A stretch of DNA of 6,180 nt from contig JBHIWP010000353.1 in NCBI GenBank assembly GCA_041987425.1, positions 1-6,180 on the forward strand, in the 5' to 3' direction. This document shows, one piece after another, positions 1 to 6,180 of the stretch; position 1 is the first letter of the stretch, and each line of letters begins with the position of its first letter. Under the pieces are notes generated by a model that worked only from the letters and a program-made list of their open reading frames with translations, did not search any database and was not told where the DNA came from. The stretch comes from Leptofilum sp041987425. GTDB taxonomy: Bacteria; Chloroflexota; Anaerolineae; Promineifilales; Promineifilaceae. The translations under genes were made by a program, and so were the position numbers.

Positions 1-282
1 TATTTGCTGGGAGTACGGCCGTATCACCTGCAAATAAAAAATTCCGCCAACGATCAAAACGCCCATATCTACTTTCCAGCTCGCGTGCGCCTGACAGAAA
101 TTGTGGGGTCAGACACCACCCTGCACCTCACCCACGACCAGCTAGAGTTCCTGGCCCAGGTCCCCGACTATTTGTCCTTTGACTTGGACGAAAAAGTGAT
201 CATTTCACTGGACCCCAGGCAAATTTATATCTTTGATGCCAGAAGCATGAAACTGGTGCGCAGCTCTGTAGAAACGAGGTAA
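1..282 (+). CDS. glpS: C-terminal end of a GlpS-like ABC transporter ATPase (5' end outside window)
   Basis: The reading frame is open from the first base (Tyr-Leu-Leu-Gly...) and ends at TAA 280-282, leaving 93 residues. The start, the nucleotide-binding core and all Walker motifs lie upstream of the window. What remains looks like the TOBE regulatory/accessory domain of MalK/UgpC-type sugar-importer ATPases. It begins with LGVRPYHL, the usual LGVRPxxL entry motif, and continues through a beta-rich stretch (RVRLTEIVGSDTTLHL) to a typical end (EKVIISLDPRQIYIFD). The next gene starts 3 bp later and encodes a second, different ATPase of the same class. That pairing fits the two-ATPase GlpS/GlpT arrangement of glycerol importers, so this fragment is probably GlpS. 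The ABC ATPase tail is secure; the glpS assignment rests mainly on context. Confidence 0.8.
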   Translation, partial: YLLGVRPYHLQIKNSANDQNAHIYFPARVRLTEIVGSDTTLHLTHDQLEFLAQVPDYLSFDLDEKVIISLDPRQIYIFDARSMKLVRSSVETR

Positions 283-285
283 TTC

Positions 286-1385
286 ATGGCCAAGATCGAA
301 CTCATTGACGTTTCACACGCCTACATTCCCGGCGTCTATGCCGTGAAGGATATTAATCTGACCTGGGAAGACGGCATCGCCAGTGCCCTGCTGGGGCCTT
401 CCGGCTGCGGCAAAACAACGCTGCTCAAAATTATTTCTGGCCTGCTAACGCCCAGCGAAGGCAAAGTGTTGCTGGATGGCAAGGAGAGCACTCACCTGAC
501 GCCGCGACAGCGGAATATTGCCCAGGTGTTTCAGTTCCCCGTGGTTTACGAAACGATGTCAGTTTTTGACAACCTCGCCTTCCCGCTGCGCAATCGTGGC
601 CTTGCCGAAGCGCAGATAAAGCCGCGCGTGCAGGAAATTGCGGAAATCTTGGACCTGCAGGATGTGCTCCAGCAGCGGTCAAGCACGTTGGGAGCCGGGG
701 AAAAGCAGCGGATTTCGATGGGTCGCGGGATTGTGCGCAGCGATACGTCGGCCGTTTTGTTTGATGAACCGCTAACGGTGATTGATGCCTACCAAAAGTG
801 GCTCTTGCGCCGCAAGCTGAAGGAGCTGCATCAGCGCACAAACTTCACCATGATTTATGTGACGCACGATCAGCATGAAGCGCTGACCTTTGCCGAGCAG
901 GTAACGGTCATGGACACAGGGCGTCCGCTGCAAACGGGCAGCCCACAAGATTTGCACGAACGGCCGCAAACGCCTTTTGTGGGTTACTTTATTGGCAGTC
1001 CCGGCATGAATATTTTCCCGGCGCAGTGGCGCGACGGCGGGCTGCAGGTAGGTAACTATCTGGTGCGGGAAGCGCATTTACGTGAGGAAACGGCCGTTTC
1101 TACCCGGTTGCAAGTAGGCATTCGCCCGGAATACATAGAAATAGCTGCCCAGGAAAAGCCCGACGCTTTGGCCTGCTATGTAACGGCCGTTACCCGCACC
1201 GGGCAGTCGCAAAATTTAGACCTGCAAAGCGATGGCCTGACCTTCAAAGCACGGGTCGATGAAAAAGGAGAGCATCAAGTGGGTCAACTCGTGTGGGCTA
1301 CCTTTCCGCCCCAACGCATCATGATTTATAGCGACGGGCAATTGATATTTTCCGACAACCAATTAGCTGGCGAGGGAACCCTTCC

Positions 1386-1389
<4 letters not shown>
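286..1389 (+). CDS. glpT: GlpT-like ABC transporter ATPase with degenerate signature motif
   Basis: This 367-residue cytoplasmic ATPase would power glycerol/polyol import. In order it shows Walker A GPSGCGKTT (37-45), Q-loop Gln83 in VFQFP, a signature region LGAGEKQ (135-141) in place of LSGGQ, Walker B AVLFDEP (Asp160, Glu161), a D-loop reading LTVID rather than SNLD, and the switch His194 in YVTHDQ. FIGSPGMN (236-243) leads into the C-terminal TOBE domain, with VGIRPEYIEI at 277-286. As remembered, GlpS/GlpT-type ATPases share the weakened signature, the DEPLTVID block, the GRG-IVR stretch after the signature (146-151) and GSPGMN. ATG 286 has GAGGT at 276-280 and lies 3 bp after the preceding gene. 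The stop TGA 1387-1389 overlaps the permease start (ATGA), indicating tight co-translation. The TOBE part carries two ACGGCCGT palindromes. The family call is strong; the substrate is inferred from neighbours. Confidence 0.92.
1087..1100. repeat. Perfect 14-bp palindrome GAAACGGCCGTTTC (iterated ACGGCCGT element)
   Basis: This is one of five ACGGCCGT octamers in the window, here extended to a perfect 14-bp palindrome inside the glpT coding region. It is read as Glu-Thr-Ala-Val. Confidence 0.75.
1180..1193. repeat. Perfect 14-bp palindrome GTAACGGCCGTTAC (iterated ACGGCCGT element)
   Basis: This second 14-bp palindrome on the same ACGGCCGT core starts 93 bp after the first, in the same gene and the same reading frame (Val-Thr-Ala-Val-Thr). 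Confidence 0.75.
1372..1389 (+). promoter_or_regulatory. RBS and ATGA stop/start overlap between glpT and glpP
   Basis: GAGGGA at 1372-1377 precedes ATG 1386-1388, whose last bases form the TGA stop of the ATPase gene (1387-1389). This four-base ATGA overlap suggests translational coupling, which would keep ATPase and permease amounts in step. Confidence 0.7.
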
Positions 1390-2255
<866 letters not shown>

Positions 2256-2285
2256 CCATTTCTAACGCCGCATATGCGTGAGCAG

Positions 2286-2325
2286 CCAGGGCCAACAGCA
2301 TTCCGTTCCGCGTGTTGATCCCTGG
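2286..2325 (+). repeat. Imperfect inverted repeat (possible mRNA hairpin)
   Basis: The arms CCAGGG and CCCTGG pair perfectly. CAACA/TGTTG and GC/GC continue the stem inward after small internal loops. The structure is visible by eye; its folding energy was not computed. Confidence 0.55.
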
Positions 2326-2339
2326 ACCCGCTCTTACTG

Positions 2340-2346
2340 AAGGAGA
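2340..2346 (+). promoter_or_regulatory. Strong ribosome binding site for glpQ
   Basis: AAGGAGA lies 9 bases before ATG 2356. It confirms that start and allows independent translation initiation despite the 100-bp gap after the previous permease gene. Confidence 0.75.
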
Positions 2347-2355
2347 AACGTATTA

Positions 2356-3171
2356 ATGGCTCAAAAACGACGTCTACGTCCTGCCCAAATTCTAATTCCA
2401 CTCTATTTTATCTTGCTCATGCTGCCGATTTACTGGATGTTAAACATGTCTTTAACGCCCAACAGCGATTTACTGAGTGGTTTCAGTCTCTTTCCGCGTA
2501 ATTTCACGCTGGAAAATTACCAGACCATTTTTAGTGATTCAGCCTGGTATTCCGGGTATATCAACTCCATCACCTACACGGTGATGAACACTATTTTATC
2601 GTTGCTTATTGCGCTGCCAGCGGCCTACGCCTTTTCTCGCTACAACTTTCTAGGCGACAATCAGCTCTTTTTCTGGCTGCTGACCAACCGCATGGCTCCC
2701 CCGGCCGTTTTCCTGCTGCCTTTCTTCCAGCTCTATCAAAACATTGGCCTGTACGATACGCATCTGGCGGTAGCCCTGGCGCATATGCTGTTCAACGTAC
2801 CCCTGGCCGTCTGGATTTTAGAAGGGTTCATGTCTGGTATTCCCATAGAGATCGACGAAACGGCCGCAATTGACGGCTACAGTTTCCCCCGCTTCTTTTT
2901 CCAGATATTTGTGCCGCTTATCCGCAGCGGCATCGGCGTTACGGCCTTCTTTTGCTTCATGTTTAGCTGGGTAGAGCTGCTGCTGGCGCGCACCATTACC
3001 AGCGTGAACGCCAAGCCCATCGCCGCCATTATGACGCGCACCGTCAGCGCCTCAGGCGTCGATTGGAGTCTGCTGGCGGCCGCAGGCATTCTAACGATTG
3101 TGCCAGGCGCTTTAGCCATCTGGTTTGTGCGCAACTATATTGCCAAGGGCTTTGCTTTAGGCAGAGTTTAG
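2356..3171 (+). CDS. glpQ: GlpQ-like ABC transporter permease (MalG/UgpE type)
   Basis: This 271-residue inner-membrane permease is the second half of the channel and the partner of the GlpP-like protein. About six hydrophobic segments are seen, near residues 11-31, 72-94, 104-128, 137-158, 193-212 and 239-258. The EAA loop is canonical at 165-188 (EIDETAAIDGYS...FVPLI), including Gly174. The C-terminal part, VNAKPIAAIMTRTVSASG (217-234) followed by TIVPGALAIWFVRNYIAKG (247-265), agrees closely with remembered GlpQ sequences from rhizobial glycerol transporters. The start ATG 2356 has AAGGAGA at 2340-2346. This symbol refers to the transporter permease and not to the unrelated GlpQ phosphodiesterase of enteric bacteria. 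The next gene begins 9 bp after the stop TAG. Confidence 0.92.
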   Translation: MAQKRRLRPAQILIPLYFILLMLPIYWMLNMSLTPNSDLLSGFSLFPRNFTLENYQTIFSDSAWYSGYINSITYTVMNTILSLLIALPAAYAFSRYNFLGDNQLFFWLLTNRMAPPAVFLLPFFQLYQNIGLYDTHLAVALAHMLFNVPLAVWILEGFMSGIPIEIDETAAIDGYSFPRFFFQIFVPLIRSGIGVTAFFCFMFSWVELLLARTITSVNAKPIAAIMTRTVSASGVDWSLLAAAGILTIVPGALAIWFVRNYIAKGFALGRV

Positions 3172-3180
3172 GACAGGTGA

Positions 3181-3468
3181 ATGATGAGTGGAGAATTTGA
3201 ATGGATGGCCTGGACGCAGCCAACGGCCGTTTTCTTTGTAGCTCTGTTTCTTATGCTAACCATTATGACAGTTGTTAGCCTCAAATGGCCTTCAACAAAA
3301 ACCAAAGGCTTCTTGCCCATCGCCACCACGCGGGGCGAACGCCTTTACATCGGCTTAATTACCAGTGCAATTATCCTTGTTACCTGGCTCGGCCTAACCG
3401 ATGCCACACTGTTGGGAGCCGTCGCTATCTGCATCGTCTGGCTCGTGGTAATGATTCGCTGGGGATGA
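3181..3468 (+). CDS. Small DUF2160-type integral membrane protein of the glycerol transporter operon
   Basis: This 95-residue protein has three predicted membrane segments, at about 15-34, 55-72 and 75-92. WMAWTQPTAVFF (8-19), GFLPIATTRGERL (43-55) and the terminal IRWG (92-95) match the DUF2160 family as I remember it. That family is typically encoded between the second permease and the binding protein in Glp-type operons, exactly its place here (called glpU in some rhizobial descriptions, to my recollection). Its biochemical role is unknown; an accessory subunit or assembly role beside the channel is plausible. Two tandem ATG codons (3181 and 3184) could both serve as start. A weak AGGTGA ends at 3180, immediately before the first, so 3184 is equally possible. 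Family membership is likely; function is not established. Confidence 0.85.
   Translation: MMSGEFEWMAWTQPTAVFFVALFLMLTIMTVVSLKWPSTKTKGFLPIATTRGERLYIGLITSAIILVTWLGLTDATLLGAVAICIVWLVVMIRWG
3223..3230. repeat. ACGGCCGT octamer in the DUF2160-like gene
   Basis: This copy of the iterated octamer has AA-rich and TT-rich flanks (CAACGGCCGTTTT). It is read as Thr-Ala-Val, the same frame as the other Thr-Ala copies. Confidence 0.7.
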
Positions 3469-3542
3469 ATCTGCCATACACGGCAAGACAAAGGAGGTGC
3501 CTATAGGCTTTGAATCAGTAAGTCTCAAAAGTAACGCATGTT

Positions 3543-3564
3543 TTGATTAAGCAACTCTTATCAA
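3543..3564. promoter_or_regulatory. Operator-like inverted repeat upstream of glpV
   Basis: TTGATTAAG (3543-3551) and CTTATCAA (3557-3564) form an 8-bp inverted repeat with one extra T and a five-base centre. AT-rich dyads this size and close to a start codon are common repressor sites. It could equally be a small mRNA hairpin. No regulator can be named from the sequence. Confidence 0.4.
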
Positions 3565-3581
3565 TGGTTCTAACAAACTAT

Positions 3582-3590
3582 GGAGAAGGA
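3582..3590 (+). promoter_or_regulatory. Ribosome binding site that decides the glpV start
   Basis: GGAGAAGGA lies four bases before ATG 3595. An in-frame ATG at 3580 would place this site inside the coding region and would add five charged residues before the signal peptide, so 3595 is preferred. Confidence 0.75.
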
Positions 3591-3594
3591 AAAC

Positions 3595-5445
<1,851 letters not shown>

Positions 5446-5454
5446 TGTGTCCAT

Positions 5455-5488
5455 CTAGAAAGTCTAATTGCTACTTCTAGCGAGCAAT
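5455..5488 (+). promoter_or_regulatory. Two overlapping, competing hairpins in the glpD leader
   Basis: CTAGAAAGT (5455-5463) pairs with ACTTCTAG (5473-5480), with one bulged A. ATTGCT (5467-5472), in the loop of that hairpin, pairs with AGCAAT (5483-5488) downstream. The crossing order is that of a pseudoknot, but the two-base linker 5481-5482 is probably too short to span the first stem. The two pairings are therefore more likely alternatives. Confidence 0.35.
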
Positions 5489-5498
5489 CAGGCTGAAC

Positions 5499-5530
5499 GG
5501 CAGGGGCGAGGGGGCAACCTCGCCTCTGCC
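5499..5530 (+). terminator. Strong GC-rich hairpin after glpV (terminator-like, lacks a T-run)
   Basis: The 13-base arms GGCAGGGGCGAGG (5499-5511) and CCTCGCCTCTGCC (5518-5530) pair along their whole length as RNA, with one G-U pair (5504/5525), around the six-base loop GGGCAA. No run of T follows, so this is not a classical intrinsic terminator. It may be a partial terminator, or a 3'-end stabilising hairpin that protects the binding-protein mRNA. Confidence 0.5.
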
Positions 5531-5545
5531 AACCCAAACGGGTTT

Positions 5546-5567
5546 GTGTTTCAGGGTCCCGAAACAC
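5546..5567. promoter_or_regulatory. Dyad just upstream of the glpD ribosome binding site
   Basis: GTGTTTC (5546-5552) and GAAACAC (5561-5567) are perfect inverted arms around AGGGTCCC. The dyad ends three bases before GAGGAG. It could be a repressor operator in DNA, for example for a GlpR-like regulator, or an RNA hairpin affecting translation. The sequence alone does not decide between these. Confidence 0.4.
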
Positions 5568-5569
5568 TT

Positions 5570-5575
5570 GAGGAG
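5570..5575 (+). promoter_or_regulatory. Distant Shine-Dalgarno sequence of glpD
   Basis: GAGGAG is the only strong ribosome binding site ahead of glpD, but 19 bases separate it from ATG 5595. The spacing is unusually long. An in-frame TAA at 5586-5588 rules out a nearer start, so the ATG stands. Confidence 0.5.
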
Positions 5576-5594
5576 AATAGTACCATAAACAAGA

Positions 5595-6180
5595 ATGAAT
5601 AGAGAAGAAATCATCAAAAAGGTAAGCCAAACGGCCGAATTTCCCGTGCTCATTGTGGGGGGTGGCGTGAACGGCATAAGCACCTTTCGCGATTTGGCTT
5701 TGCAGGGCGTGCCCGTACTGCTGGTGGAACGCGGCGATTACTGTTCTGGGGCCAGCGCGGCGTCCTCACACATGGCCCACGGCGGCATTCGCTATCTGGA
5801 GCACGGGGAGTTTGGCCTGGTGAGAGAAGCGGTTACGGAACGAAACCGGCTGCTCAAAAATGCGCCGCACTACGTTAAACCTTTAGCCACAGTCATTCCT
5901 ATTTTCAAACATTTCTCTGGGCTGCTGAATGCACCCCTTAAATTTCTGGGGCTGCTGGATAAACCGGCAGAGCGAGGCAGCCTGGTGATCAAGCTGGGCT
6001 TGCTGCTGTATGATTCCTTTACCGGCAAACAGCGCAGCGTGCCGCGCCACCAGTTTTTGCCCAGAGCGGCTTCCTTAAAGCAGTTTCCAAAGCTACATCC
6101 AGACGTTGTTTACACGGCCGTCTACTACGATGCCCTCATTCAAAAGCCGGAGCGCCTGTGCCTGGAGATGATTACAGACA
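5595..6180 (+). CDS. glpD: FAD-dependent glycerol-3-phosphate dehydrogenase, 5' part (cut by window end)
   Basis: The frame is open from ATG 5595 to the end of the window, giving 195 residues of a family usually about 500-570 long. The enzyme oxidises sn-glycerol-3-phosphate to dihydroxyacetone phosphate at the membrane and passes electrons to quinone. The N-terminal FAD-binding Rossmann fold is clear: PVLIVGGGVNGISTFRDLAL (17-36) with the GxGxxG glycines 22, 24 and 27, then VLLVERGDYCSGAS (41-54) with Glu45 at the ribose-binding position. SSHMAHGGIRYLEHGEFGLV (57-76) is the hallmark SS-x-x-x-HGG-RYLE block of GlpD. KQRSVPRHQFL (residues about 146-156) and VYYDALI (residues about 177-183) are also typical. 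An in-frame TAA at 5586-5588 fixes this start. Lying after the uptake genes, it supplies the second step of glycerol breakdown. It could belong to the same transcript or have its own leader. Confidence 0.93.
   Translation, partial: MNREEIIKKVSQTAEFPVLIVGGGVNGISTFRDLALQGVPVLLVERGDYCSGASAASSHMAHGGIRYLEHGEFGLVREAVTERNRLLKNAPHYVKPLATVIPIFKHFSGLLNAPLKFLGLLDKPAERGSLVIKLGLLLYDSFTGKQRSVPRHQFLPRAASLKQFPKLHPDVVYTAVYYDALIQKPERLCLEMITD

Larger units (their letters stand above)
2256..2355 (+). other. 100-bp glpP-glpQ gap with a long imperfect hairpin
   Basis: No gene is seen here. The gap contains the 10-bp palindrome CGCATATGCG (2269-2278) and a long imperfect inverted repeat. The outer arms CCAGGG (2286-2291) and CCCTGG (2320-2325) enclose a second paired block, CAACAGC (2293-2299) with GCgTGTTG (2310-2317). 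Internal mismatches lie at 2292 and 2318-2319, and the apical loop is 2300-2309. About 13 base pairs are possible. There is no T-run after it, so it does not look like a classical terminator. It ends just upstream of the ribosome binding site for the next gene, so it could act as an mRNA stability or processing element. Confidence 0.6.
3469..3594 (+). other. 126-bp gap before the binding-protein gene, with orphan SD and operator-like dyad
   Basis: No convincing gene is present. The gap holds a perfect Shine-Dalgarno sequence (AAAGGAGGT, 3490-3498) not followed by a usable reading frame, the 10-bp palindrome GCCTATAGGC (3499-3508), an inverted repeat at 3543-3564, and the ribosome binding site of the downstream gene. 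The spacing and features would allow a secondary promoter for the binding protein, but no clear -35/-10 pair could be assigned. Confidence 0.55.
5446..5594 (+). other. 149-bp structured gap between glpV and glpD
   Basis: There is no convincing gene. In order, the gap contains two competing small hairpins (5455-5480 and 5467-5488), a strong GC-rich hairpin (5499-5530), a short AACCC/GGGTT pair (5531-5544), a dyad with 7-bp arms (5546-5567) and a Shine-Dalgarno sequence GAGGAG (5570-5575). No confident -35/-10 promoter was found. This much secondary structure suggests an attenuator-like leader or an mRNA processing junction. Confidence 0.55.

Noticed and set aside
431..1077. Long open frames on the minus strand opposite the ATPase gene
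   Set aside because: They lie wholly antisense to a gene with clear family motifs, lack recognisable domains, and are rich in Arg, Pro, Ala and Cys as expected of shadow frames.
1087..1193. The two 14-bp palindromes as a pair of operators inside glpT
   Set aside because: Their shared core recurs in several other genes in one reading frame, so a dispersed iterated element explains them better than a local regulator site.
3285..3506. 73-residue + strand frame overlapping the DUF2160-like gene
   Set aside because: It is out of frame with the conserved small membrane protein, is His/Arg-rich and has no membrane segments. The family match belongs to the other frame.
3497..3550. Possible 17-residue peptide from GTG 3497 in the gap before glpV
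   Set aside because: The GTG overlaps the Shine-Dalgarno sequence itself, so that site cannot serve it, and no other ribosome site precedes it.
3580..3594. Upstream ATG 3580 as the start of the binding protein
   Set aside because: It would lie before the ribosome binding site 3582-3590 and add charged residues ahead of a normal lipoprotein signal peptide.
5499..5530. Classical intrinsic terminator
   Set aside because: The stem is strong, but the bases that follow are AACCCAAACGGG, with no T-run, so it is reported only as terminator-like.

Overview
The window holds most of a glycerol (polyol) uptake operon, all on the + strand, followed by the start of the gene for the next catabolic step. 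The gene order and family-specific motifs match the GlpSTPQV-type ABC importer known from Rhizobium: tail of a first ATPase (glpS-like), second ATPase (glpT-like), two permeases (glpP- and glpQ-like), a small DUF2160-type membrane protein, and a large substrate-binding lipoprotein (glpV-like). After a 149-bp structured gap comes the 5' part of an FAD-dependent glycerol-3-phosphate dehydrogenase (glpD), cut by the window end. Family names come from remembered motifs; no search was run.

Layout: 1-282 end of ATPase 1; 286-1389 ATPase 2; 1386-2255 permease 1 (ATGA overlap with ATPase 2); 2256-2355 a 100-bp gap with a long imperfect hairpin; 2356-3171 permease 2; 3181-3468 DUF2160-like protein; 3469-3594 a gap with an orphan perfect Shine-Dalgarno sequence and an operator-like dyad; 3595-5445 binding protein; 5446-5594 a gap with competing small hairpins, a strong GC-rich hairpin and a second dyad; 5595-6180 glpD, 5' part. 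No RNA genes, mobile elements or CRISPR arrays are visible.

How it works together: the lipidated binding protein captures glycerol or a related small polyol outside the membrane, the two permeases form the channel, and two different ATPases probably form a heterodimeric motor. Inside, a glycerol kinase (not in this window) would make glycerol-3-phosphate, which GlpD oxidises to dihydroxyacetone phosphate while passing electrons to quinone.

Organism: moderate GC content, a binding protein that is a lipoprotein with a long Ser/Thr/Asp/Glu-rich tether, and frequent AACGGCCGTT-like palindromes suggest a Chloroflexota bacterium (Anaerolineae/Ardenticatenia-like). This is an inference and not certain.

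No clearly new multi-gene system is seen. The most unusual signal is a reading-frame-biased, highly iterated palindrome centred on ACGGCCGT that lies only inside genes. After it come the structured intergenic regions, which may set different expression levels for the binding protein and GlpD.
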